Assembly (NCBI GenBank): GCA_965237575.1
Contig: CBDEGI010000003.1
Span: forward strand, 1 to 64,000
Length of the DNA stretch: 64,000 nt
Reading direction: 5' to 3'
Source of the DNA: JAKZVK01 sp965237575
GTDB lineage: Bacteria > Acidobacteriota > Terriglobia > Bryobacterales > UBA6623
Under the pieces are notes generated by a model that saw only the letters and a program-made list of their open reading frames with translations, ran no database searches and was not told the origin of the DNA. Below are positions 10,946-21,314 of this stretch, one piece after another (the first letter of the stretch is position 1; every line of letters begins with the position of its first letter). The position numbers were made by a program, and so were the translations under genes.

Positions 10946-12310
10946 ATGAGACACTTGCTGCTTCTCCTACTCACCTCGCCTACGCTGTTCGGGGCCGGCT
11001 GGGAAGCGGCCTTGCAGCGTGGATTGCAGGCGTTCCGGCAAGGTCAGTGCACGACGGCGCTGCAAGACTTGAACACTGTTGTTGCACAGAATCAAGGCAC
11101 TGCGCAGGCCTACCAGGCGATCGCGATTTGTGAAACGCGCCTGGGCCGGCCGGATCGCGCGACCCGTTCCTTCCAGCAAGTTGCTCAGCTGCGTCCCCAC
11201 GACTGGCAGGCCTGGAACAACCTCGGCGCGAACCTGATCGAGACCAGGAACCCGGACAAAGCGCTGTCGGCTTTTGAGAAAGCCGCCGATCTCAATGCCG
11301 GCAACGAATTGGTTTGGTTCAATGTGGGATCGACCCTCTTGACCCTACAAAAAAACGACGAAGCGTTTCAGGCATTGAGCCGCGCTCTGGAGATTGCACC
11401 ACAGGATACGGAAATTGAAGCTGCCTGGCGGGTCGCGGCTGCCGGCACCGCCGAAAAGGCGCAAGAGCTGTTTGCCCAGGAGCGGTACGCCAGCGCCAAA
11501 GCACTTCTCTCAACGGTCCGCCCGGCGTTGGAAAGCAGCAGTGCCTGGAACAACCTGCTAGGGCGAACTGAATCCAGGCTGGAGGAACCCGAATCAGCAC
11601 TCCAACATCTGCAGAAGGCGCTGACGCTAGAACCGACCAATGAAGAGTTTCTGGTAGATGTCGGCCAGTTCCTGATTCACTATCGTGCCTTCGATGCTGC
11701 CCGGGAGATGTTTGAAGTTGGCCTCCCGCGATTCGCTTCGTCGATACGTGTCAAGTTCCTGCTCGCCCTGGCTTATACTTTGGAGGAGCGGAGGCCGGAG
11801 GGTGTCGAACTACTGACAGAGATTCTCGCGGTTGACAAAGAGTTCGAACCGGCGTACAAAGCCCTCGGAGAGTGCTATGAGCAAGACAGAGATGCGAAGG
11901 CCCTGATCGCGCTCGGCGAGCAGTTCATCGGACTGCAGCCGGCCAGCGCGACAGGCTATTACTTGAAAGGCATGGGACACTTGAGGCTGGCGACGGACAA
12001 CCGCACCTCGATGGCGCCGGCGATCGAAGTGCTGCAAAAGGCTGTCGAGATTGAGCCCGCCGTGAGCGATCGGCACTTCACCCTCGGGAAGGCTCTGCAG
12101 TGGGAAGAGAGGTACGAGGAATCGATTGCCGAGTTAGAGAAAACGATTCGTCTGGACCCGCAACATGATCGGGCGAACTATGTTCTGGCGACGCTCTACA
12201 GACGCACCGGAAATCGTGAGTCGGCCGCGAAGGAACTCGAGATCCACAAAGGCCTGCCAAAACGTACTCCCAGGGGAATTCGGCTCCTGGTGGAAACCCA
12301 GCCGCAGTAG
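10946..12310 (+). CDS. Exported tetratricopeptide-repeat protein
   Basis: 454 aa. ATG 10946 gives a signal peptide (HLLLLLLTSPTLFGAG) followed by about ten TPR-like helical pairs. Examples are AWNNLGANLIETRNPDKALS near residue 92, VWFNVGSTLLTLQKNDEAFQ near 126 and HFTLGKALQWEERYEESIAE near 378. TPR arrays bind other proteins or peptides; a periplasmic scaffold role is likely. The frame is intact. It is convergent with the CocE/NonD gene, 54 bp apart. In this window TPR genes also occur directly after CRTAC1 genes (20787), which hints that the two families work together. Confidence 0.8.
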   Translation: MRHLLLLLLTSPTLFGAGWEAALQRGLQAFRQGQCTTALQDLNTVVAQNQGTAQAYQAIAICETRLGRPDRATRSFQQVAQLRPHDWQAWNNLGANLIETRNPDKALSAFEKAADLNAGNELVWFNVGSTLLTLQKNDEAFQALSRALEIAPQDTEIEAAWRVAAAGTAEKAQELFAQERYASAKALLSTVRPALESSSAWNNLLGRTESRLEEPESALQHLQKALTLEPTNEEFLVDVGQFLIHYRAFDAAREMFEVGLPRFASSIRVKFLLALAYTLEERRPEGVELLTEILAVDKEFEPAYKALGECYEQDRDAKALIALGEQFIGLQPASATGYYLKGMGHLRLATDNRTSMAPAIEVLQKAVEIEPAVSDRHFTLGKALQWEERYEESIAELEKTIRLDPQHDRANYVLATLYRRTGNRESAAKELEIHKGLPKRTPRGIRLLVETQPQ

Positions 12311-12364
12311 GACCCGCTTGCGACGCGACGCCGGCACCGCCGTGAAGCTCGCTTGGCGATGGTC

Positions 12365-14241
12365 TCAGCGTGCCGGGATGACCGGCAGAAGGATGTGAGA
12401 TGGGTGCATCGAGTCGTGGTAAATCGTTTGGTGCGCCACTTTCCGCTCGGCGTTTTCGCCGATCGGGTGACCGGTGTTCGGGTTGCGGTCATATTTTGGA
12501 AAGTTGCTGCTTGAAATCTCGACTCGAATTCGGTGACCTTGACGAAATAGATTGCTTGTCGACCAAAGATCGATCAGATACTTTTCGATCTTCCCCGGCG
12601 TAACCAGCTTCTCCTCTTCGAATGACTCCCGGTACCGTGCGCGCAGGACACCCTCCAATAAAATCTGCGCATAGCCGTTCGGCCAGACGTCTACCAGTTT
12701 ACCCGTGAAGTCCGTATCGGTCACGTCGGTCGACGCGTACAACTCGACGAAGACCGGACCCGTTACTTCTACCTCTTCGGTCAGTGGAGGCGTTGTGAAG
12801 ACCAACACGTCGTCGCGCCGCTCGATGGCTGCTTGATCATAGGGCCCGGAGGACGCCGGCTTCATCGAAACGTTGCCGCCCAAGGTGGGAACCGGGTCAT
12901 CTGGGTCGTAGCTGAAATGATCCGGCGGCTCACCTTCTGGCTTTTCGGTCGACAGTGAGCCATTCCCGAGGAGGCTATTGGCGAGGCCCTGGCTGTGCAG
13001 GTAGTACTTCGTGTAGGATGTCCGGGCCAATGGCCACTCGTTTTCCAAGCGCCACTCATCCGCTCCCATCACATAGATCTGGACAGGAGGCTCATCCATA
13101 AAGTCGTTCTGAGTTCCTTTGAGCCAGTGATCCATCCAGCATAGAACCATCTTTCTCATGTCGGGCGCGGCTTCGGGAGGAAACGTCAGATCGCCTTGCT
13201 TGCGAGTCACTCCGAAACTGACGGCGTGGGTCCAGGGGCCCATGAGCAGCTTGTGTTTGTCGCGCAGATGTTCGGGGCCGTGACGGACCATTCCCAGATA
13301 GTTGTTGATGGTGGCTTGGCTGACCTGGTCATACCAGCCGGAGATGTTGTAGGAAGGCACCTTCATCTTGTGATATTTGCCTGGACCATTCTTTCCCGGT
13401 GCGATGCGGTGGCCGGGACCGGGCCAATAGTCATCGCGGGTAGGATGGTCCAGCCAATCAGACCAGAACTCCGCGCGAAGCCCGAGCGCTTCTTTGTCGA
13501 GGGTCCGCAGGGGCAGATGGCGGTAAACCTTGTCCCAATCCAAAACAGCGTCAGGATTCTGGTTGGTGTGCTTCCCAAGGATCCACGCCAGGTTAACGCT
13601 GTTGGAAAGCTGAAAGGCCCCGGACGGGTATACGTTATCGTAGTGATCGTCCGGGCTCACCATCGGCACCATGCAGGTGTAGTTCGGATTACCCTCCAGG
13701 GCCGCTTCGAGTTGCACAAAGCCGAGATAAGACCCGCCAGTGGTCCCGATCTTGCCCGTCGACCAGGGTTGCTTGGCGGCCCAAGACTGAATGTCATAAA
13801 GATCGGGGCCGTCGTGCGGGCCGTAGAGGTAGTTATCACCATCGGAATCGTATCGACCCCGTACGTCCGCGATGACCGAAGCGTAACCTCGTTCCGCGAA
13901 GTACTGCCCCCACTCCAGATACGGTTCCCTCATCTTGTCGTAAGGGGTGTTGATGAGAAACACCGGAAATCTTCCTTCGACGTCCGGACGATAGATGACC
14001 GCCCGCAAGATCACTCCATCCTGGCCGGGATCTCTTCGACGCCGAATCGGAGCTTGCCGTGGTAGATAGGTTGAGAGAGCATCTTGTGCCAATCCGGATC
14101 GGCTGCAGGACTATTAATCACAAATGCGATGACCAGCGCAGCCAAAGCGCCGAATCGCCTTGTCCAGAGCCGACGTTTCTGATCCACCGAGATCCCCAGG
14201 AGCGATACCAGTCGATTCCCGCATCCTACGTTTTTCCACAT
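12365..14241 (-). CDS. CocE/NonD-family serine hydrolase (X-Pro dipeptidyl-peptidase type), one frameshift
   Basis: An alpha/beta hydrolase of about 625 aa acting on esters or peptides outside the cytoplasm. ATG 14241 provides an N-terminal hydrophobic segment (FGALAALVIAFVINSPA). The family hallmark RDGVILRAVIYRPD is split: near 14017 one G appears to be missing after GCCAGG, and the rest runs to the stop at 12365. The nucleophile motif GTTGGSYLG contains the catalytic Ser. The C-terminal X-Pro dipeptidyl-peptidase-type jelly-roll begins near VEVTGPVFVELYAS and ends with RQGHRIRVEISSSNFPKYDR. The start overlaps the CRTAC1 stop by 16 bp, so the two are likely co-translated. Substrate unknown. 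Confidence 0.82.
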
Positions 14242-15343
14242 GATTCTCCAGGCTCCTCCACTACGATGATTCTGTTGACCTCATCAACGGGAACGGTTTG
14301 CTTCGTTCCGCTCGGCCAGTGGACCAGAAGCGGCGGAATCTCGGTGTGCTCGCCAAGTCCGAAGAATACCCTCGGATCTTGAGAAGACAAACAACTCGCC
14401 GTCCGCAAAGCGGTTGCATATTGCTTGTTCCCGTCCGGCGTCGTGACCACGATCTTGGCACCGATACCGTCACGATTGCTCAGACATCCTCGCAGCTTCA
14501 AGCCGAGCCAATTGTGTTTCGAGCGCCGGTCACTTTGATTTTTCGCCAGGTAGGCCGGTCCGCACAGTTGGTGACGACAATGTCCAGGTAGCCATCATTG
14601 TCGAAATCTCCGACGGCGGCTCCCCGGCTCGCCCACGAGCGCTGGAACGTCGGTCCGGCCTGTTTCGACACGTCGGTGAATCGCCCATTGCTGTACCGAA
14701 GCAACAGAGGCGGCTGCAGGTACTGGAGCGAGGGGTCCGCCTGCCCGATATTGTCCATAACGTGACCGTTCGCAAGAAACACATCTCTGTGACCGTCGTT
14801 ATCAAAGTCAAAGAACTTCATGCCCCATCCCGTGTACGAATTGGTGATGGCCCCTAGCCTACTTTGAACGGTCTCGTAGTCAAATAGGGAGTCGCCTGGG
14901 TTCAGGTAATAGGCATAGCGCTGGAGGGAGATCGTTGTTGTGAGGATCTCCGGCAGGCCATCGCCATTTAGATCTCCCAGATCAGTGCCCATGCCGCCGA
15001 AGTTCTGACCATCCTCATCGAGGGCGACCCCCGCATCCATCGCAATTTCAGCAAAGCTCCCGTTACCCTGATTCTGAAACAGTAACTGCGGGACCGAGTC
15101 GTTGGCGACCGAAATATCGATGCGGCCGTCGTCGTTGATGTCCCCGAACACAACGCCCAGGCCCTTGCCTTCGGCTGCCTGGATGCCGGCTGGTGCGCTC
15201 ACATCTGTGAACGTGCCATCACCGTTATTGCGGAAAAGGTAATTCGAATTAGGCTCGAACGCATCGGGATGGCAATAAGACCTACCTGCTGCCCGGCCGG
15301 CGGACGTATCGAGCCAACAGTCGTGGTCCACACCAACCGGTCA
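14226..15343 (-). pseudogene. CRTAC1-family protein, 3' half of a gene split by IS1380 copy 1
   Basis: C-terminal half of a CRTAC1-type FG-GAP/VCBS beta-propeller protein with calcium-binding loops (GDINDDGRIDISVAND, GDLNGDGLPEI, FDFDNDGHRDVFLANGHVMD, GDFDNDGYLDIVVTN). The ASPIC/UnbV domain (NRDGIGAKIVVTTPDG, DPRVFFGLGEH) is reached by a frameshift near 14510. The 5' half lies beyond the IS at 17169-17787. Homology resumes at SYCHPDAFEPNSNYLFRN, where uninterrupted relatives continue from the WSFGP region. The 3' end overlaps the start of the CocE/NonD gene. Confidence 0.8.
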
Positions 15344-17168
15344 GGGATTTCCGTTTTGGCCATCCCGACACGGTCAGGGTAGTTCGCTCCCATCCGCGGC
15401 TCGGATGCAAGACCTTGGTTCTCCTCTCACGGTCGATGCCCCGTTCGCCCCCGATTCGGTCGCTGAATGCCGCTTCATCGCCGCGTTCCAACTCGCTGGG
15501 GGCTTTTCGCCGATATGGAGTTGTGGCGGTAGCGGCAGTGGTGTCAACTCAATAATGTCGCAAGTCGTCTTTTCTGCGGTTTCCCTCCCCGTTTGAGCCG
15601 CCTCCCGATCCCGGCGGGCAAAAGCGACTGCTCCCTAGTAGTTCGCTCTTCAGCAACTCGGCGTCTCTTGTCCGTCGCAGCCCGTCGCTAGCTACCCGCC
15701 TGGCACTGGTAGCGCCGCGAGCCGCCTGAGCATGTCACCGAACAGCCGCCGGTTCAGATGCCCCTCCGCCAGCAGCAGCCAGTAATAGCGGGCGTGCTTG
15801 ACGAGCCGACCGCCCGTCTTCATTAACCTGTGTTGCAAGGTCGTCAGCGACCAACTCTTGATCCTGCTCGGCAGTCCGATTTCACGTGGGCCGCGGCCCG
15901 CCGCCACAAGTTGCCCAGGGTGTAAGCCAGCACGCTCAGTTGCAGCCGCACCTCGTTCGCTCGAAAGCGATGGCACGACAGCCGCGTGGGCCCAGCTCGT
16001 GGCCTGCTTGCCTTCCTTGATCCACTGTTCGGCGGTGCGGCCGCGTTTGTTGTAAAAGCACACCACCGAGCGGCTCGGCAAGGCCTTGTTGGTTACCAGG
16101 AAGCCGGGTCGCGCAAACAACTCGCCGGGATGAAGGCTCGACCTTGGCGACGATCCGTCGGGGCTTGGACCAGCTCGCGGCTTGGTAGCGGAAGCTCTTG
16201 TAGCGCACCAGCGGCTTGGCGCTCGGCCTGCCCGGCGGACGGAACAGAATATCTTCGATCTCCAACTCCACTCCAGGTTCTTGTTGGCCGGCATGCGAAT
16301 CACATAGTCCACGCCACGCTGCTCCAACGCTTCGTAAATCTCCGGCTTGGCGAAGGCGGCGTCGGCCCGGAACGTCACGTGTTTCCCTTCGGCCTGTTGG
16401 CGCTCGATCTCGGGCAGCAGCAACTCGTCCCAGTCCTCGGCGCTGGAGACGTTGCCCGCTCGCAGTTTCGCCGCCAGACAATCGCCGTGCTGGTTGAACA
16501 GCAACAGCGGGTGCTAGCAGGTGGACTCGAAGTGCCCGTTGTAGGCACTGCCTTCCTGCTGACCGTGGACCGGGCTCTCGGTGGAGTCCATATCGAGCAC
16601 GACGCGCTCGGACTGGTCCTGCGCTTCGGCTTGAGCGACCAACTCGCGGTTCACCGCCATCAACCCAAGCAGGTTGGCCAGCAGCTCTTCACTGGCCAGC
16701 AGCTCTGCCTCAAAACTTTGCCGTCGCGAGGTGAGCGCCCCACCGCGATCCCAGTTTTTCTTCGAGCCCAGCAAGCGAAACGTCGGATCGGCGGAGACAC
16801 GAACGGCATCGTTGAGGTCCTCGTAGCCTGCGAGTCGGCTGTAGACCGACTGTCGCACCAGATCGGCCAGCGGGAACTTCTTGTTCGAGCCTTGTCGCGA
16901 ATCCGTCAGATGCTCGTCGATCAGCTTGCCCACTCCGAGCCGCTCGTCCAGTTCTCGGACGAGAACAAGCCCGCCATCGGAGGTCACCCGCGAGCCTTGG
17001 AAATCGACCTTCAGAAATCCGTTGAACGATAGCTGAAATGCCCTCTGCTCTTTGTCACCCACTGGGTGTCGCCCTCCCGCTCTCTTGCGCTGCGCTCAAA
17101 CCCGCATCTGTAAGGGCGCTGAGAGTGCCCGGTTGGTTAGCAGGCAACGGTCAAATCGGAAATCCGGG
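15344..17168 (-). mobile_element. IS1380-family element, copy 1 (1,825 bp)
   Basis: Boundaries come from comparison with the second copy at 22914-24584: shared sequence runs from cccggatttccgatttgacc (right edge, minus strand) to ggccaaaacggaaatccc (left edge). The ends form imperfect inverted repeats (ggatttccgatttgacc versus ggatttccgttttggcc). The element splits one CRTAC1 gene. No clear target duplication was found at these edges, so a few bases of uncertainty remain. It carries a 114-bp stretch (about 15530-15645) that copy 2 lacks. Confidence 0.8.
15692..17062 (-). pseudogene. IS1380-family transposase, copy 1 (in-frame TAG plus frameshifts)
   Basis: A DDE transposase of about 455 codons when joined. 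The N-terminal half opens MGDKEQRAFQLSFNGFLKVD and reaches VVLDMDSTESPVHGQQEGSA (first catalytic Asp). An in-frame TAG at 16514-16516 follows FEST-Cys, where related transposases have Tyr. The frame then continues with HPLLLFNQHGDCLAAKLRAG, FRADAAFAKPEIYEAL and GFLVTNKALPSRSVVCFYN. A 5-base insertion near 16265 and a later indel shift the frame locally, and another shift lies near 15990. The same TAG is present in copy 2. Probably inactive unless the stop is read through. Confidence 0.8.
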
Positions 17169-17787
17169 ACCAAAGCTCCACTTCACGAAGCGGCAAACGA
17201 AGAGGTCCAGGTATTCGTCATGGTCGTAGTCGACGAAGCCGGCGCTGCTGGTCCAGCCTTGGGTCTCGATACCCGAGCGCTCGGTCACGTCAACGAACTT
17301 CTTGCCGGATTCATTGCGATACAGAATTGAGGACGGGTGGTCCTCGGTGCCGAAATTTGCAACGAGGAGATCCGCGTCTCCGTCGTTGTCGTAACCACCC
17401 GCCGCAACGCCCATTCCATAGCCGCGGCCTTGGAGGCCGTATTCGACCGTCACGTCGCTGAATGTTCCATCCGTGTTGTTCCGGAAAAGGCGATTCCAGA
17501 ACTTGGGGTCCGATTTCTTCGGTTCTTCTCCATCCGGATGAGGCACCGTCAACTCGGCACCGTTGACGAAGAAGACGTCCATCCAGCCATCGCTGTCGAC
17601 ATCGAGAACAGCGACACCGCCTGCCATCGTCTCGGGGAGGTACTTGCGCGACGTCTTGGAGTTTTGGTGGTGAAAGATGAGCCCGGAAGCTTCCGTGGCA
17701 TCGACGAAGAATGGCGTCGGAACCGAGTTCGCCGACACAGCTAAGGCAGCACCCGCACCCGCGGCGAAAAACTGCCTTCAGCCGCAT
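17169..17787 (-). pseudogene. CRTAC1-family protein, 5' half of the IS1380-split gene
   Basis: N-terminal half of the CRTAC1 gene: PFFVDATEASGLIFHHQN, then YLPETMAGGVAVLDVDSDGW and repeated Ca-binding DxDxDG loops, ending at DLFVCRFVKWSFGP where IS1380 copy 1 begins. The start is probably ATG 17787 (MRLK); an extra G just after it puts the signal-peptide core QFFAAGAGAALAVSA in the frame of the rest. With the 3' half at 14226-15343 it rebuilds a normal family member of about 580 aa. Such proteins are secreted; they may bind extracellular matrix or polysaccharide. Confidence 0.78.
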
Positions 17788-17878
17788 GTTGAAAGTATAG
17801 TCTTCTTCGGGGCGGCTGGCCTCGCCTCGCACTGCTCCCTGACGATCACGGCTCGGTCTCGACGCCTCTGACAAGAAT

Positions 17879-17907
17879 GGCTCGGGAGCCGAACGGGTTC
17901 CCGAGCC
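17879..17907 (-). terminator. Hairpin downstream of the TonB-receptor fragment
   Basis: A 9-bp perfect stem (ggctcggga / tcccgagcc) with an 11-base loop lies 25 bp after the TonB-receptor stop codon on the minus strand. It is followed by a weak T-containing stretch (attcttgt). A plausible intrinsic terminator left from the intact receptor gene. Confidence 0.5.
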
Positions 17908-17931
17908 AAACCTTTCATCGATGCTTTCGCT

Positions 17932-18957
17932 TCAGAAGTCGTACCGCAGCGCAAGCTGAATCGTACGGTTCGGCACCGAGGTGCTTCGAATCGTGCCTGT
18001 CGAACCCGAGACAAACGGCAGCGATATATTCGGATTGCCAAAGTTCGGGTGATTCCAGGCATTGAACATCTCCGTTCGCCACTGTATCGTATGGCCCTCC
18101 CAGGGCAAGGAGAAGCGTTTCATGATCCCGATGTCCCAGATGAGGCCCGGGCTGACGATACTCCCACGCCCGGCATTGCCTATGGATCGGTACGGATCCT
18201 GTCCGGAATCCAAAACTTGCTGCAGCGTTGGCGGATTGACGAAAACCGTATGGTCAAACCAGTTGTCCAAGGTCCTGGCAGCGTTCGCCATCGGGTCCCC
18301 GATCTGGTCCGGCCGGTTTCCGCCCGCGTTGCTGTTGTTAAAGGTCAGAGCGGGCGTCAGGCGATTCCCGCTTTGGAAAGTAGCGATGCCCGAAATCTGC
18401 CACCCCCCAAGAATGAAGTCGCCCGCTCGGGAGGCGTTGCCCCCGAAGCGCTTTCCTTGGCCGAACGGCAGCTCAAAAACGCTACTCACGACCAGCCGGT
18501 GGCGAATATCGGCAGGCCCTGGACCTTTGTCCAACCTAAAGTTGGTTGGGTTGCGAAAGCCTTGACATTCGTTTTGTGAGCCGACGACACAGCCAATGGT
18601 GTTCGACTTGCCCCAAGTGTAAGGACCGACGAAATTGAAACCGCCATTGAAGCGCCGCTCCATTCTCACCTGAAGCGAGTCGTACCAGGACTGCCCCACA
18701 TTACTAACGTAGCTAATGTTCTGTAACTGCGGGAACCTGCGGCTGGAGGCTGTCGGGCCTAGTCCGGCACCAACGAAGTTCGGATTCCACGAATGCACCG
18801 TGCTGATACCACGATTGGCGACATACGCGACATCGAGTACCGTTCCGGCGAACATCTCCCTCTGGAGGCCAATCGACCATTGATGGACATAGCCCCCCTT
18901 AAGGTTATTAGACACGGCGGTCGGTCTGGGGACTCGCGCGACTCCAACCACGGAGGC
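17932..18957 (-). pseudogene. Oar-like TonB-dependent receptor, C-terminal fragment
   Basis: About 335 residues of the C-terminal beta-barrel of an outer-membrane receptor of the carboxypeptidase-regulatory/Oar type common in acidobacteria. Recognisable parts are GGYVHQWSIGLQREM, DVAYVANRGISTVHSWNPN, NFRLDKGPGPADIRHRLVVS, FNAWNHPNFGNPN and the terminal aromatic signature LALRYDF. The usual protein exceeds 1,000 aa with an N-terminal plug and CarboxypepD_reg domain; all of that is missing. An in-frame TAG lies three codons upstream of the first possible start. It is a 5'-deleted remnant, with an REP-like palindrome just upstream at 18977. Confidence 0.78.
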
Positions 18958-18976
18958 CTACGGTCCAAAGTCCAGG

Positions 18977-18994
18977 GGCACGGCATACCGTGCC
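18977..18994. repeat. REP-like near-palindrome
   Basis: ggcacggcataccgtgcc is palindromic except at its centre and resembles the perfect palindrome at 739-756. It lies between the truncated receptor and the rightward CRTAC1 gene. Confidence 0.4.
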
Positions 18995-19052
18995 GCTACA
19001 TCTAAACATGGATCCTGTCAGCATAATTCGAGAGAGTCAGTAGGTACACGAC

Positions 19053-20790
19053 GTGAAGAGACTGATTGGTTTCGCGCAGCCCGCCGGCGATCGGCCGAAC
19101 AGGGAGAGGGGATCTTTCAGGGCGTCTCTGGTTCGTCCGACGTGGATGCTGTTGGCAGTGGCAGCTTGCGCGAGTGGGTCGTTTGTCGATGTAACCGATG
19201 AGGCCGGCATACGATTCGAGCACAGTAACGCGAAATCGGAGGAGAAATACTTAGTCGAAACCATGGGCTCCGGGTGTGCGTTTTTGGATTACAACCAAGA
19301 CGGTTTCCTGGACGTCTTTTTTGTGAACGGCGGCCCGACGCCTTCGTACCGGCCGGAGAAGGCACCCAAGAACGCGCTCTATCGATCCAACGGGGACGGC
19401 ACGTTTGCGGAGGTCACCGCGGAGGCTGGCGTGGGATCCAACCGCGGCTTCGGGATGGGAGCCTTCGCCGGCGATTTTGACAACGACGGCTATCCGGACT
19501 TGTACATCAGCGGCTACGGCTCGTCCACTCTCTACCACAACAATCGCGATGGTACCTTCACGGACGTCACTGACCGCGCGGGCGTCGCCAACCGAGGTCA
19601 GTGGGGTAGTGCCGCTGCTTGGTTTGACTATGACAACGACGGTCACCTTGACTTGATCGTCGCGGAACTATCTCGATTACGACTATGGCCGTAATACCTA
19701 TTGCGGGGAGCGCGAGGCTGGGGCTCGTATGTATTGCCACCCGCAAAACTATGACGGAGTCCACCCCACGCTTTACCACAGCAATCAAGATGGCACCTTT
19801 ACCGTCGTGAGCAAGGCAGCCGGCCTCGAAGGCGAAAGGGCGAAAGGCCTCGGTGTCGTCGCGGCCGATTTTGACAACGATGGGTGGGTGGATATTTTTA
19901 TTGCCAACGACTCCATTCGTAATCTGCTCTACCTCAACAAGCAAGACGGAACGTTTGAAGATGTTACGCTCCTATCGGGGACCGGTTACAGCCAGGATGG
20001 AGCTGCTGAGGCCGGGATGGGAGTCGATGCGGCCGACTTCAACGGGGACGGCCTGCTCGACATCTTCGTCACTCATCTAGACTTCGAGCTTGACCGTCTG
20101 TATCAGAATCGCGGTGACATGGACTTTGTGGACGCCACGATGCTTTCGGGTTTGGGCCGCGCAGGGGTTCTGAACAGCGGTTTCGGAACGCGCTTCGTCG
20201 ATTTCGATCTCGACGGCGAGCAGGATCTCTTGATCGTCAACGGACACGTTCTTGACAATGTCAGCCACTATCGACCGGCGGTCCAGTATGCGGAAAAGAA
20301 GATGCTGTTCCGCAACGTTCAAGGACGGTTTCGTAATGTTAGTGACACCTTGGGTTCTTTTTTTTTCAAGCCCACCGTGGGCCGCGGCTTGGCGATAGGT
20401 GACTTCGACAATGACGGCGACATCGATCTGCTCGTGTCCAACAATGGTCAGCGAGGCGAGCTCGTCCGAAACGATCTAGCTAACGATCACCACTGGCTGG
20501 CCCTCTCCCTCCACGGCGTGACCAGCAACCGGGACGGCATTGGCGCGCGTATCAAGGTGGTCGCGGGCGGACGTGTTCAGTACGCCCAAGCGAAGGGAGG
20601 CATGAGTTACCTGTCAAGCTCCGATCCCAGGCTGTACTTTGGTTTGGGCCGCGCAGACAAGGTAGATCTCGTGAAGATTCTCTGGCCCTCCGGTAAGATC
20701 GATCGGCTCCAGGGCGTCGACGCCGATCAGTTTCTTACGATTAAAGAAGGCGCGGGGCAGGTTCTGAGCCCCAATCAGAGTTTGCGATGA
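19053..20790 (+). CDS. CRTAC1-family FG-GAP/ASPIC-UnbV protein, one frameshift
   Basis: A secreted beta-propeller protein of about 578 aa. The likely start is GTG 19053; a signal segment follows (WMLLAVAACASGSFVDVTDE). VCBS/FG-GAP loops are present (FLDYNQDGFLDVFFVNGG, GDFDNDGYPDLYISGYG, ADFDNDGWVDIFIANDS, DFDLDGEQDLLIVNGHVLD). The C-terminal ASPIC/UnbV domain contains NRDGIGARIKVVAGG and DPRLYFGLGRADKVD. One extra G near 19665 breaks the frame before YLDYDYGRNTYCGE; the rest resumes in frame 1. It ends in an ATGA overlap with the downstream TPR gene, so the pair is an operon. Role unproven; extracellular binding is likely. Confidence 0.83.
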
Positions 20791-21314
20791 GACCGTGGCT
20801 TCCTTGCGTCCTCGTCTCCCTGAGCTACGCAGCGCAGGCGCAGGGCCCCCCACTCAGCGAGCGTCACCGACAAGGTATGGCTCATCTTCAGCAAGCAGCA
20901 GTCCACTCTGAAAACCAGCGCGATTCGGAAGCTCTCGTGGAGTTGGAGCAGGCATATGCACTGCTGCCGCCTTCTTACGGGCTGGCGAAGCTACTCGGCG
21001 AGGCTTACCTGAAAACAGAAAACCCTAAAGCGGTCGAAGTGCTCACCCAAGCGACCGAGCTGAATCCCGTTCCGGAAGCTTGGGAGAGCCTGGCTAAGGC
21101 GCTTGCGGTAAGCGGCCAGTTCGACCAGGCCATTGACACCTTTGTCGACAAGACGAAGGCTGATCCTAGCAGCACCCTTTTTCGTTTACTGCTCGGGGAA
21201 GCGTACTGGAATCGGTCGAGGTTTCAGGACGCGCTGGAACAGTTTCAACTCGCGGCGAAACTGAGCCCGGCCTCCGCCCGCGCCCACTTCTGGACCGGGT
21301 ACGCACAGCAATTA
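20787..21314 (+). pseudogene. TPR protein, 5' part, interrupted by the ISAzo13-type element
   Basis: The start ATG overlaps the CRTAC1 stop by 4 bp. A signal peptide (LPCVLVSLSYAAQAQG) is followed by TPR helices (EALVELEQAYALLPPSYGLA, TLFRLLLGEAYWNRSRFQDA). The frame stays open up to YAQQL at 21314, where the IS begins. Removing the IS and one TTA copy restores YAQQL-LGNSTTAKHSLEM in frame with 22613 onward, showing that the gene was intact before insertion. Confidence 0.82.
21312..21314. repeat. Left 3-bp target duplication (TTA) of the ISAzo13-type element
   Basis: TTA occurs directly on both sides of the element (21312-21314 and 22610-22612). Removing one copy restores the TPR frame exactly. 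Confidence 0.75.
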
